64,000 nucleotides of DNA from Acidobacteriota bacterium. Lineage in GTDB: Bacteria; Acidobacteriota; Terriglobia; Terriglobales; Acidobacteriaceae. The DNA is taken from positions 93,551 through 157,550 of the forward strand of contig JAJYZC010000001.1 of the NCBI GenBank assembly GCA_021800255.1, given 5' to 3'. The notes under the pieces are model-generated. The model was not told the origin of the DNA. It worked only from the letters and a program-made list of their open reading frames with translations, and did no database searches. A program made the position numbers and the translations under genes. Shown here piece after piece: positions 38,769 to 48,557 of the stretch (position 1 is the stretch's first letter; the number at the start of each line of letters is the position of its first letter).

Positions 38769-39917
38769 TCAGTTCTCCTCGTGCAGATTTGCGATCAGCA
38801 GCAATGCTTGATCGGCTTGCGTGGGAGCTGCGCACCCAATCACCGTCTGGCGCTCGATCTGGAAGGCCAAATCCATGGCCGTGTTCACCAGGTCCGGGTT
38901 GCGCCGCAGCCGCCATTCCGTCATCTGCGGCTTCAGCTTTGTCCACTGCTGCTCCAGACCCTGTAGCACCGCAGCGGGCACAGCCGGGCTGCCCTGCGCG
39001 GGACAGACCTTCAGCCGATTCCCGGCGGTAGCGAATGCATTCAAGGCAATCCGATTTTTTTGGACTTCCGACAGGTCCGGCAAATACGGATCCGTCTCCA
39101 GGACGAACCGCGCTTTTTTGAACCAAGTCATGCTCTGCGCATCGTGAGGAGAAGTAATGACCGCATCCCGCAGGTAACGCTCCGCCGCCGGGTAAAGCCC
39201 AAGCTGGAAAGCAGCCATTCCGGCTCCCAGCATCGCCTCGTGGTTGCGGCGGTTTGACCGCAGTCCCAATTGGAAGGCGTGCAACGCTTGTTGGTAGCCC
39301 TGCGCCTGAAGGAAGAGTTGGCCCAACTGCACTTGCTCCGGCGAGTCATCGGGGATATTGGCCTCCAGGGCCATCAACTCCGCCTGCGCCTGAGCCAGCG
39401 CATGGCTGCGCAGTAGATAGTGGATCAGTTCCAGCCGGCAGTTCTGCGTCTCCTCCTCCTGGTTCCCCGGCCAGGTAGCGTAGATCGCATCATGGTAGAA
39501 CCGCAGCGCCTGATGGGTGTCTTCCCTTTGCGCCGCAATGCGCGCCAATTCCAGGTTCACCATGCCGTTCTCCGGCTCGCGCTCCCACAGGTTTATCAGG
39601 TAGTTATAGGCCTCATCGGTCCGCTTCATGCCCAGCAGAGCCTCGGCCAGATCGAGCTGATATATGCCGTTGTCGCGGGCGTAGAGCAGAGAAGAACGGA
39701 AGTCGGCGACCGCAGCGGGGTAGTTCTGCGCCTTTAAGTCGGCCGTTCCGCGCGCCGACCATCGCTCCGCCAGCGACCTCTGCTGAGCAAAGTAGATACG
39801 GGACAATCCCTCCACGAACACAAAGGCCACCACCGCCAATCCGGTCAGCAGCGCCAGATCCAAGGGTTTGCGCCTCAAGTAACGTGACAGATCAAGCCGT
39901 CTTGGCCCCTTCGCCAT
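38769..39917 (-). CDS. Membrane-anchored TPR-repeat protein
   Basis: From ATG 39917, preceded by GGAG at 5 bases, the product has 382 residues. It has a basic cytosolic head (MAKGPRRLDLSRYLRRKP), one membrane helix (LALLTGLAVVAFVFVEGLSR, about 19-40), then six or more TPR-like pairs (for example SARGTADLKAQNYPAAVADF, ALGAGMAAFQLGLYPAAERY-like units). A C-terminal part has two Cys (KVCPAQG, IGCAAPT). It probably scaffolds partners in the periplasm. It lies between a TonB-like gene and the ClC gene on the same strand. Function unknown. Confidence 0.75.
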   Translation of the reverse strand: MAKGPRRLDLSRYLRRKPLDLALLTGLAVVAFVFVEGLSRIYFAQQRSLAERWSARGTADLKAQNYPAAVADFRSSLLYARDNGIYQLDLAEALLGMKRTDEAYNYLINLWEREPENGMVNLELARIAAQREDTHQALRFYHDAIYATWPGNQEEETQNCRLELIHYLLRSHALAQAQAELMALEANIPDDSPEQVQLGQLFLQAQGYQQALHAFQLGLRSNRRNHEAMLGAGMAAFQLGLYPAAERYLRDAVITSPHDAQSMTWFKKARFVLETDPYLPDLSEVQKNRIALNAFATAGNRLKVCPAQGSPAVPAAVLQGLEQQWTKLKPQMTEWRLRRNPDLVNTAMDLAFQIERQTVIGCAAPTQADQALLLIANLHEEN

Positions 39918-40178
39918 GCTTTCTCCGTCAGGCTCGCACACATGCCTTCTTTCTCGATGATAACGTGCCCTGCAAGCGTCTGAGCCTAACCACAACATGG
40001 CTGCCAAAGCCGTCCGCGCTTCGCCTCCTGCCCGCCGCGCAGATTTCGCGCACGGCAAGGCCGGGAGCGAAGGACCGCAAGGCTGCCAGAAACGCCGTGG
40101 CAGCTTCGCGGTGGCTGTGCAGGTAAGCCCTCAACGGGGCGTCAATGCCGCCCGCGAAGAAAGTTCCGATAGCCGCCG

Positions 40179-41315
40179 CTATTCCTGTGGCTGGATGTTG
40201 TAGAGGAAATAGGCCTCCAGTTCCAGGTACGGCCCATGAAACGCCTTGGGAAGCGGCGGGTAATTTGAGTACACCAGCGCGCCCCACGCCGCCCGGTCCA
40301 GGGCAACGTCGCCGGAGCGGCCCACTAGCTGCACGCTTCCCGGCATGAGCCGCCCATTGGGCAGCACCTTGAACCGGATGGCCACGATCCCTGACTTATC
40401 GATGGGCGGATTCACCTCGTCCGGAATCAACGGGTCCCAGGTACGCTCGGTCTCGTAATGCCACCGGGCCAGCCAGGAACTGAAATCCACGCCTTCGGTA
40501 TTCGACAAGATGTCCACGCCGCCGGTTCCGGCGCCAGGATGCATCGGCAATCCATTAAATCCAGGACTGTTGTAACGTTCTTGGCCGCGGCCGCGCATGG
40601 CGTTTTCCATGTCTTGCCGCAACTGCTCAGCCGGGTTTGCTGACTCCATGGCGAAGTTCGGCCGTGCTGGCACGGCGGCCGGCCGTGGCGCTTCAATCGG
40701 CGATTGCGAGTGGGCGCTGGGCGGGATGGGCGGCGGCGCGGACTCAGGCTTTGCCGGAGCCGGTGCGGCCTGCGGCGGCGGAGGCGGCGCAGCCGCCACC
40801 GGCGGCGCTTCCCTGTTCAGCTCTTCCAGCGCCTTGCTGTCGGGCGGTTTCGCCAAAGGCTTAGGCGCGGGCCTGTGCTGCTGCTCGCGCAGCAGATCGT
40901 TGGGCATATTCAGATAGGTGAGGTTCTGCCGCTGCTTGAGGACGTCGAAGGGGCTAATCACCTTTGGAACTTTGAACACATATCTGGGTATCCAGGTGAT
41001 CGCCGAGATCAGCACGATGTGGAGGAGGAGGGCGAGCCAGATGCTCTCGCGCAGGCGTGACCAGCGGCGCTCGTCTTCGAGCTCGCTAATCATCTGCAGC
41101 AGCTCGTAGGAGTCGTAATCCGCCCACCGCGAGGTGCTCATCAACCGCGGGGTATCTCCGCGCCGTTCGCCGGCCGGCGCCCCGTTCACAGCAGAGGTTT
41201 CCTCGTCGCGACGGTCTTCGTCCTGGCCTGCCTCGGCCGGTCCCGTGGACTCATTCACATTGGCTGGCGCTTCACTGGTGGGCATCTGCTGCTTAAGAGG
41301 CCTCTCGGGACACAC
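40179..41315 (-). CDS. TonB-family protein
   Basis: TonB-type energy transducer linking the inner-membrane proton gradient to outer-membrane transporters. The 378-residue product has a long hydrophilic cytosolic N-terminus (about 100 residues, longer than usual), one membrane helix (SIWLALLLHIVLISAITWIP), a Pro/Ala-rich periplasmic spacer (APKPLAKPPDSKALEELN, then PPPPPQAAPAPAKPESAPP) and a C-terminal TonB domain (IVAIRFKVLPNGRLMPGSVQLVGRSGDVALDRAAWGAL). An in-frame ATG at 41285 is also possible; neither has a clear ribosome site. Confidence 0.8.
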   Translation of the reverse strand: MCPERPLKQQMPTSEAPANVNESTGPAEAGQDEDRRDEETSAVNGAPAGERRGDTPRLMSTSRWADYDSYELLQMISELEDERRWSRLRESIWLALLLHIVLISAITWIPRYVFKVPKVISPFDVLKQRQNLTYLNMPNDLLREQQHRPAPKPLAKPPDSKALEELNREAPPVAAAPPPPPQAAPAPAKPESAPPPIPPSAHSQSPIEAPRPAAVPARPNFAMESANPAEQLRQDMENAMRGRGQERYNSPGFNGLPMHPGAGTGGVDILSNTEGVDFSSWLARWHYETERTWDPLIPDEVNPPIDKSGIVAIRFKVLPNGRLMPGSVQLVGRSGDVALDRAAWGALVYSNYPPLPKAFHGPYLELEAYFLYNIQPQE

Positions 41316-41447
41316 ATTCGCACCCGGTTGCCGCTCCGGATACTACCCTTTCATTGTCTCATTTCCTGCGGCTCTTCGTATGCATTCTCCGGCCCGTACA
41401 ATGGTATCTGACCATAGGACGGTTTTCCAGCCGGAAGGGGTAGGCTT

Positions 41448-42068
41448 TTGAAGTCGTTTTTTTCTCTCGTAGCCGCCAAATGGAAACTTGTTCTGCTGCC
41501 TGCCCTTGCCAAGATGGGGTTGGTGGGCGCGTTGGTCGTCGCCATCTTCGATTCTTCTTCCATTCCCGTTCCCATCGACGCTTTTCTCGCCCTCTGGATT
41601 TGGAACGATAAGAGCCGCTTCTGGGTATTTGTTCTGATGGCCGCGGCCGGTTCGGCGCTCGGCGGCCTCGTCCCCTATTGGATCGGACGCGCCGGCGGCG
41701 AAATCTTCCTGCTCAAGCGCATCGACCGCCAGCGCCTGGAAAAAATCCGCGCCCGCTTTGCGCGCCAGGAGTTCCTGGCCGTCCTCATCCCATCCTTACT
41801 GCCGCCGCCCACTCCCTGGAAGATCTTCGTCTTCGCCGCCGGCGTCTTTGAGATGCGTGTGCCGTTCTTCTTACTCGCCGCGTTTTGCGGCCGGGCGGTG
41901 CGCTGGTTCGCGCTCGCGCTTCTGGTGATCAAACTCGGCCCCGGCGCCGTCGATCTTGTCGCCCGCCACTCTCTGGCCGCGATCATCGTCGCCGCCTCTC
42001 TGATCCAGATCGGCATTCTCTGGTGGTGGCTGAGAAAGAAACACGACGGCCAGCACGCTGAAGAGTAG
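41448..42068 (+). CDS. DedA/VTT-domain membrane protein
   Basis: Inner-membrane protein of the DedA/SNARE-associated (VTT) family; members flip lipids or maintain membrane potential. The 206-residue product has a re-entrant-like N-terminal region (VVAIFDSSSIPVPIDAFLAL), SALGGLVPYWIGRAGGE, and the conserved Arg/Pro-rich RFARQEFLAVLIPSLLPPPTPWKIFVFAAGVF segment, then two more helices. The TTG start follows GGAAGGGG. An intrinsic terminator lies just after the stop. A TACAAT hexamer at 41397-41402 could be its -10. Confidence 0.82.
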   Translation: MKSFFSLVAAKWKLVLLPALAKMGLVGALVVAIFDSSSIPVPIDAFLALWIWNDKSRFWVFVLMAAAGSALGGLVPYWIGRAGGEIFLLKRIDRQRLEKIRARFARQEFLAVLIPSLLPPPTPWKIFVFAAGVFEMRVPFFLLAAFCGRAVRWFALALLVIKLGPGAVDLVARHSLAAIIVAASLIQIGILWWWLRKKHDGQHAEE

Positions 42069-42077
42069 GCGGCCTTG

Positions 42078-42104
42078 AACGCGCATTCGATGCGGCGTTT
42101 TTTT
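42078..42104 (+). terminator. Intrinsic terminator of the DedA-like gene
   Basis: AACGC-GCAT and ATGC-(G)-GCGTT form a 9-bp stem with one bulged base and a TCG loop, followed by seven T. A second near-perfect hairpin lies at 42120-42139 (ATCCGGCAGG paired with GCTGCCGGAT), which could serve ispF on the other strand. Confidence 0.75.
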
Positions 42105-42184
42105 GAGTCCCTTCCATCGATCCGGCAGGGCTGCCGGATAAGCGGCGCGCGCCCGGTACGCGCCGTAGTCCCGATGCATTCCTT

Positions 42185-42799
42185 CTACGTAATGTCCTCG
42201 GTGTCGTAGACCGGCGCGCCGCGCTTTTTGGGCACGCCGTGCACTGAGCTGAGCAGGTCGTCCACCACGTCTTCCAGTTGGCGCTGGCTCTCGATCACCG
42301 CGCTCATGCTCTTCAGTTCCTCCGGCTCCGGCACGCGCGCCACCAGGGCCACGGCGTGGCACTGGGCCACGTGGTCCAGGCCCAGACCTTCGGGGGTCTT
42401 GGCCTTGATGCTCACTTGGCCAATCTCGACGTTGAGCAGGTCGGCCACGCGCGCCCGCAGCTCGGCGGCAATGGGGGCAATCTTGGGCGCCTTCAGGATC
42501 AGCGTGGCGTCTACGTTGGCGATGCGGTAGCCGGCGTTTTGCAGCTCCTCCATGGCCAAGTTCAGGAAGATGGCGGAGTCGGCGCCCTTCCAGCGCGGAT
42601 CGCCGGGTGGGAAAAAGCTGCCGATGTCGCCGGCAGCCACTGCCCCCAGCAGCGCGTCGGTAACGGCGTGCAGGAGCACGTCGCCGTCGGAGTGCCCGGC
42701 CAGACCCTCGGGGTGGTCCAGCGTCAGCCCGCCCAGGCGCAGCGGCACGCCAGACTTGAATTCGTGCGAGTCATAGCCGAATCCGATGCGTGTATCCAT
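42185..42799 (-). CDS. ispF: 2-C-methyl-D-erythritol 2,4-cyclodiphosphate synthase with C-terminal extension
   Basis: Fifth step of the MEP isoprenoid pathway. From ATG 42799 the product has 204 residues. The first ~158 form the complete enzyme: RIGFGYDSHEF, LTLDHPEGLAGHSDGDVLLHAVTDALLGA with metal ligands Asp and His, DIGSFFPPGDPRWKGADS, and KAKTPEGLGLD. The last ~45 residues (from EPEELKSMSAV on) are an acidic helical extension beyond the usual end. ispD lies 75 bases upstream on the same strand, so two consecutive-pathway genes form an operon. Confidence 0.93.
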   Translation of the reverse strand: MDTRIGFGYDSHEFKSGVPLRLGGLTLDHPEGLAGHSDGDVLLHAVTDALLGAVAAGDIGSFFPPGDPRWKGADSAIFLNLAMEELQNAGYRIANVDATLILKAPKIAPIAAELRARVADLLNVEIGQVSIKAKTPEGLGLDHVAQCHAVALVARVPEPEELKSMSAVIESQRQLEDVVDDLLSSVHGVPKKRGAPVYDTEDIT

Positions 42800-42874
42800 G
42801 GTTTGCCTGGCTCTCTCTGCTGCTCTGGGCAAAATCTGCCTACCGTCATCCGGGCGACTCTGCCGCGCCAGTCC

Positions 42875-43576
42875 TTATCGCTCGCGCTGCCGCAGATAGA
42901 ACTCCGCCAACGCCAGGTCGCCGGCATGGGTAATCTTCAGATTAACCTGCGAGCCGGGAACCACGTGCACGGCGTGGCCGGCGCGCTCCAGCAGCGACGC
43001 CTCGTCGGTGCCCACGAAGCCGTCGGCCATGGCCTCGGCAAAGGCATCCCTCAGCAAGCCGTAGCGGAACCCTTGCGGCGTCTGCGCCTGCACGATGAAC
43101 TCCCTGGGGATGGTTGCAGTAATCACCGCGCCGTGCGCCGTCCGCTCCACCTGCTTGATGGTGTCCACGGCCGGCAGCCCCACGATGGCCGCTCCATGCT
43201 CCAGAACCGCGTCGATGGTGCGCTCGATGGTGGCCGCGTCGATCAGCGGCCGCACCGCGTCGTGGACGAGCACAATGTCATCGGCCCCGGCCGGCAGGCT
43301 GGCCAGCGCGTTAGCCACCGATTCCTGACGCTTTTCGCCGCCTTCCACCACGCGCGCCCGGCCGCTGAAGCCGTATTCGGCAACCTGCGCTTCCACGCGC
43401 TCCATCTCCGGCTTGCGCACGGCCACATAGATCGCCGTCACCCGCTCGACCGCAGCGAAGGCGCGCAGCGAGTGGATGAGGATGGGAACCCCGGCCAGCG
43501 ACAAAAACTGTTTCGGCTGCGGCCCGGCCATCCTGGTGCCCAGCCCCGCGGCGGGCAAAATCGCAAACACTTGCAT
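42875..43576 (-). CDS. ispD: 2-C-methyl-D-erythritol 4-phosphate cytidylyltransferase
   Basis: Third step of the MEP pathway, transferring CMP to MEP. The 233-residue product starts MQVFAILPAAGLGTRM with the nucleotide-binding motif, followed by KQFLSLAGVPILIHSL, DIVLVHDAVRPLID, and AQTPQGFRYGLL. These are the family's CTP and substrate segments. The ATG at 43576 opens the glycine-rich motif directly; an in-frame ATG 18 bases upstream is less likely. The promoter gap to tilS contains a large inverted repeat. Confidence 0.94.
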   Translation of the reverse strand: MQVFAILPAAGLGTRMAGPQPKQFLSLAGVPILIHSLRAFAAVERVTAIYVAVRKPEMERVEAQVAEYGFSGRARVVEGGEKRQESVANALASLPAGADDIVLVHDAVRPLIDAATIERTIDAVLEHGAAIVGLPAVDTIKQVERTAHGAVITATIPREFIVQAQTPQGFRYGLLRDAFAEAMADGFVGTDEASLLERAGHAVHVVPGSQVNLKITHAGDLALAEFYLRQRER

Positions 43577-43598
43577 CGCTCTGCGAGTATACAACGGT

Positions 43599-43773
43599 CA
43601 GCTATCAGCCTTCAGCTTTCAGCCCTCAGCTTCCATCTCATAGCCAACAGCCTTCCGCCGCTGCCGCCCGATTCTGCGCCAAGCAAATGACAGGCAGCGC
43701 CGCTGGCGGGAAATGGATGCTACCGGCTCCCGCGCTCCGGGGCTGAGGGCTGAAAGCTGAAGGCTGATAGCTG
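43599..43773. repeat. Perfect 32-bp inverted repeat built from 7-base units, between ispD and tilS
   Basis: Left arm 43599-43630 reads in heptamers CAGCTAT, CAGCCTT, CAGCTTT, CAGCCCT, then CAGC. Right arm 43742-43773 is its exact reverse complement over all 32 bases. The 111-base centre shows no ORF or clear structure. The element fills most of the 219-base divergent promoter gap. It could fold as a long hairpin in RNA or a cruciform in DNA. Confidence 0.9.
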
Positions 43774-43783
43774 CTTCCCGCGC

Positions 43784-43789
43784 TATGAT
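43784..43789 (+). promoter_or_regulatory. -10-like hexamer for a leaderless tilS mRNA
   Basis: TATGAT lies 6 bases before the GTG at 43796, and no ribosome-binding site is present. No -35 is recognisable; that position falls within the right arm of the inverted repeat. Confidence 0.4.
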
Positions 43790-43795
43790 CCTCTC

Positions 43796-45277
43796 GTGCC
43801 CACCCCCGCCCGCAAAGCCGCCCTCTCGCTGCCACTTGATCTGTCCCTCCTCCGCCCCGGCCTGCGCCTTGCCGTCGCCCTATCAGGCGGCGCAGATTCG
43901 GTGGCCCTGCTGCGCGCCCTTGCCGAGCGGAGTAAGGAACTGGGACTGGTGCTGCACGCCGCCCACCTGCACCACGGCCTGCGCGGCGCCGAGGCCGACG
44001 CCGACCTCGAATTCTGCCGCGATCTGGCGGCCAGTCTGGGCCTGCCCTTTCACGAGGCGCGCGTGGATACGGCCGCCGAGGCCGAGGCCAATCCCAAATC
44101 GGGAAAACCCGCCGAGACCATCGAAGAGGCGGCGCGCCGCCTGCGCTATACGTGGTTCCGAGAACTGCTGTCCAAAAGTCTGCCCCACGCAGTGGTGGCC
44201 ACCGCGCACACCCTCGACGACCAGGCCGAAACCGTCCTGGCCAAGTTCCTGCGCGGAGCATGGACCGAGGGCCTGGCTGGCATCTCTCCGGTTCTCGAAT
44301 TTCCCGAAGGAAAGATCGTCCGCCCGCTGCTGGCCGCCACCCGCGCCCAGGTCGAAGCCTATCTCCACTCGCTCAACCAGCCCTGGCGCGAGGACTCCTC
44401 CAACCGCCATCTCAGCTTTACCCGCAACCGCATCCGCCACGAATTGCTGCCGCTGCTCGAGGGCTGGAACCCGCGCCTGCGCGAGCACCTGGCGCAGATG
44501 GCCGAGCTGGCCCGCGACGAGGAGGCTTGGTGGCAGGCGGAACTCGCGCGCGTGGCGCCGCAGCTTCTTTTGCCTGGGCGTCCCGTGCGCGGCGGCGGCA
44601 GGGCCGCCGGGGGTCTCACGCCCGCTTTGGCCATCGACGTAACCCGCCTGGCCGCGCTCCTTCCGGCCCTGCAGCGCAGGCTGCTGCGCTACGCCGCGGA
44701 GAAACTGGGCCCGGCGCTCGATTTTCCCTCCACCGAGGCGCTGCGCACGCTGGCCCTCGAAGGCCGCGCCGGCCAAAGGCGCGAGCTCGCCCAGGGATTG
44801 CGCGCCGAACGCACCCACCGCGAGTTGCGCTTCACCGTAGCGTCTCCGGCCGCCATCAAGGCCGGAACCGCCGGTTCAGCCCTCCATCCAGACCCCAGGT
44901 ATACCGTGGAAATCCCCGGGGAAATTGTGGCTCCCGCCTTCGGCCTCCGCCTGCGCATTGAGCTTTCCGCCTCGGCCCTCGCGGCCCCTGGCGCTGCGCC
45001 TGGTTCGGCCCCCACCGCCACGCTGCGCAACTGGCGTCCCGGCGACCGCGTAAGGCTGCGCCACTCCAGCGGCCTGCGCAAGGTGAAAGAAGTGCTGGAA
45101 CGGCTGCGCGTTACGGGAAGCGGCCGGGCGCTTTGGCCGGTTCTCGAAATCGCCGGCCGCGTGGTGTGGATGAAAGACGTGGAATTGGAGCCGGAGATGG
45201 GCCTTACCGTGACCGCAACGTGGTTAGAGCGCGAAGACCTACGCTCGTCCCGGGCCGCGCCCTCGCGGAAGAGGTGA
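43796..45277 (+). CDS. tilS: tRNA(Ile)-lysidine synthetase
   Basis: Converts the wobble cytidine of tRNA-Ile(CAU) to lysidine using ATP, changing its decoding from Met to Ile. The 493-residue product has the PP-loop SGGADS (30-35), LHAAHLHHGLRG, ATAHTLDDQAETVL, the NRIRHELLPLL segment, and C-terminal substrate-binding domains ending near RVVWMKDVELEP. The GTG start has no Shine-Dalgarno sequence. The in-frame alternative starts would cut into the PP-loop domain. Confidence 0.92.
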   Translation: MPTPARKAALSLPLDLSLLRPGLRLAVALSGGADSVALLRALAERSKELGLVLHAAHLHHGLRGAEADADLEFCRDLAASLGLPFHEARVDTAAEAEANPKSGKPAETIEEAARRLRYTWFRELLSKSLPHAVVATAHTLDDQAETVLAKFLRGAWTEGLAGISPVLEFPEGKIVRPLLAATRAQVEAYLHSLNQPWREDSSNRHLSFTRNRIRHELLPLLEGWNPRLREHLAQMAELARDEEAWWQAELARVAPQLLLPGRPVRGGGRAAGGLTPALAIDVTRLAALLPALQRRLLRYAAEKLGPALDFPSTEALRTLALEGRAGQRRELAQGLRAERTHRELRFTVASPAAIKAGTAGSALHPDPRYTVEIPGEIVAPAFGLRLRIELSASALAAPGAAPGSAPTATLRNWRPGDRVRLRHSSGLRKVKEVLERLRVTGSGRALWPVLEIAGRVVWMKDVELEPEMGLTVTATWLEREDLRSSRAAPSRKR

Positions 45278-45314
45278 CATTCTAGGGTCAGCCGCGACTT
45301 GACCTTTGATTTTG

Positions 45315-45343
45315 CTGCAACTTGGGCGACGTTCGGGTACAAT
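45315..45343 (+). promoter_or_regulatory. Possible promoter of ftsH
   Basis: CTGCAA (45315-45320) and TACAAT (45338-45343) have a 17-base spacer; the -10 fits well and the -35 poorly. The leader to the ftsH GTG would be about 155 bases. Confidence 0.35.
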
Positions 45344-45506
45344 CGAATCTACTGCTCACGCGGGCGGGAGGGTGAGAGTAAACCGCGGGGGTGGTGTACT
45401 TTCTGGAACCCTGGGGGAGATGTCGGCGTCTAAGTAAGAAGGCGAGGGGTGAGACGGCGAGGGGCGTTCGAATTGAGGCCATTCCCTGCCGGGAAGAGGA
45501 GTCCTG

Positions 45507-47426
<1,920 letters not shown>

Positions 47427-47433
47427 TCGCAGG

Positions 47434-47468
47434 GAACAGGGGTCAGGTTTCAGGTTTTAGGGATCAGG
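47434..47468 (+). repeat. Five tandem heptamers of the type NNNCAGG after ftsH
   Basis: Units read GAACAGG, GGTCAGG, TTTCAGG, TTTTAGG, GATCAGG. The array starts 7 bases after the ftsH stop and runs directly into the terminator hairpin. Confidence 0.8.
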
Positions 47469-47469
47469 C

Positions 47470-47497
47470 GGGCTGCTCCTCGGAGTAGCCCCCTTTT
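47470..47497 (+). terminator. Intrinsic terminator of ftsH
   Basis: GGGCTGCTCC pairs with GGAGTAGCCC (one G-T wobble), followed by CCTTTT. The hairpin lies 43 bases after the ftsH stop. Confidence 0.65.
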
Positions 47498-47564
47498 CTG
47501 CGCGAAAATTCTCCCCTAAATTGAACTTTGCACCCTCCCGCTTCGACATAATGGATGAACACAC

Positions 47565-48122
47565 ATGGAAAGCGACAATCAAGCGCAGTACGAGTGGATC
47601 GCGCTTCGATGCCAAGCCAACGAGCCGGGCGCATTCGAGGACCTGATCGCGGTGATGGAGCGTCCGCTGCTCTATTACGCGATGGCCCTCACCGGCAGCC
47701 AGGATAGTGCGCTCGACGTGCTTCAGGACACGTGGATCAGGGTATTCCGCGGCATTCGGAAGCTGAAGGACGCGTGTTCTTTGCGGCCGTGGCTGTATTC
47801 GATTGTCCATGGAATCGCGGTAGACCGGATTCGCCGGGACGCTTCGCGCGAACAGGCGGAGAGCGCGCGGCTTGACGACTTTGAGGACGCGGAAGCGCCC
47901 TCGTTTGCAGAAGAGGAAGCCGCCGCAATTCATGAGGCATTGAACCGGATTGGGCTCAGGCACCGCGAAGTGTTGGTGTTGCACTTCCTGGAGGACATGC
48001 CGCTGGCCGAAATCGCGGCGGCCGTCGGTTGCTCCGAGGGCACCGTTAAATCACGCCTTCATTACGCGAAGCGGGCAATGAAGAAGATATTGAAAGGAGC
48101 GAGCAGTGGAAAAGAAAAATGA
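47565..48122 (+). CDS. ECF-type RNA polymerase sigma factor
   Basis: Alternative sigma factor that directs RNA polymerase to a stress or envelope regulon. The 185-residue product has sigma region 2 at about 20-90 (ALDVLQDTWIRVFRGIRKLK, then RPWLYSIVHGIAVDRIRRD) and region 4 at about 125-180 (LRHREVLVLHFLEDMPLAEIAAAVGCSEGTVKSRLHYAKRAMKK). Region 3 is absent, as in all ECF factors. Its end overlaps the next gene by 17 bases, suggesting that the small membrane protein there is its partner. CATAAT lies 12 bases before the ATG. Confidence 0.92.
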   Translation: MESDNQAQYEWIALRCQANEPGAFEDLIAVMERPLLYYAMALTGSQDSALDVLQDTWIRVFRGIRKLKDACSLRPWLYSIVHGIAVDRIRRDASREQAESARLDDFEDAEAPSFAEEEAAAIHEALNRIGLRHREVLVLHFLEDMPLAEIAAAVGCSEGTVKSRLHYAKRAMKKILKGASSGKEK

Positions 48123-48501
48123 TAGCTTGCGCGAACGTTTGCTCGCGCGCCTGCCAAAACCCGAGAACTATGCCGCTTACCAGGAAGAGGTGGCCGCCGG
48201 AATCGCAAAGAACGAGAAGAGATTGCGCCGAACGCAGTGGATGGCGAAAGGACTCTGGATCTATGTCGTTGTGCTCATCATGCTGCTTATCGGGTACCGC
48301 GGTGAGAAATGGCTTGCGACCCCACGCGGCCACGCCGCGGAATTCGCAGGGCTCTTTTTGGTCATTTATGGCGCCATGGTGATGGTGGAGTACTTTATTC
48401 GCAAGAGCCAAATCGAAATTATGAAGGAGATCAAGCAGGTCCAACTGCAGGTGCTCGAACTTCAGACGAAGCTCGAAAAGACTCAGGACCACGCATCCTA
48501 G
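48106..48501 (+). CDS. Membrane protein coupled to the ECF sigma factor
   Basis: The 131-residue product has a charged N-terminal ~45 residues (LRERLLARLPKPENYAAYQEEVAAG), two membrane helices (GLWIYVVVLIMLLIGY; AEFAGLFLVIYGAMVMVEYF) and a C-terminal coiled coil (IEIMKEIKQVQLQVLELQTKLEKTQ). Its GTG start, with GGAG 6 bases upstream, overlaps the sigma gene. Position and topology suggest an anti-sigma-like partner, but no zinc-binding ZAS motif is present. Function inferred from context only. Confidence 0.7.
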   Translation: MEKKNDSLRERLLARLPKPENYAAYQEEVAAGIAKNEKRLRRTQWMAKGLWIYVVVLIMLLIGYRGEKWLATPRGHAAEFAGLFLVIYGAMVMVEYFIRKSQIEIMKEIKQVQLQVLELQTKLEKTQDHAS

Positions 48502-48528
48502 CGGCAACCTTCGTCCGCTGCTGCGCAC

Positions 48529-48549
48529 TATGAACTACGAACTTTGAAC
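48529..48549 (+). repeat. Three tandem heptamers of the type TNNGAAC
   Basis: Units read TATGAAC, TACGAAC, TTTGAAC, in the 56-base convergent gap between the sigma operon and the outer-membrane protein gene. Short, but with the same period as the other arrays. Confidence 0.55.
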
Positions 48550-48557
48550 TGTCTTCT

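Noticed and set aside
45412..45470. GGCGAGGGG repeats before ftsH as a heptamer array
   Set aside because: Spacing is 15 bases, not 7, and only two partial copies exist.
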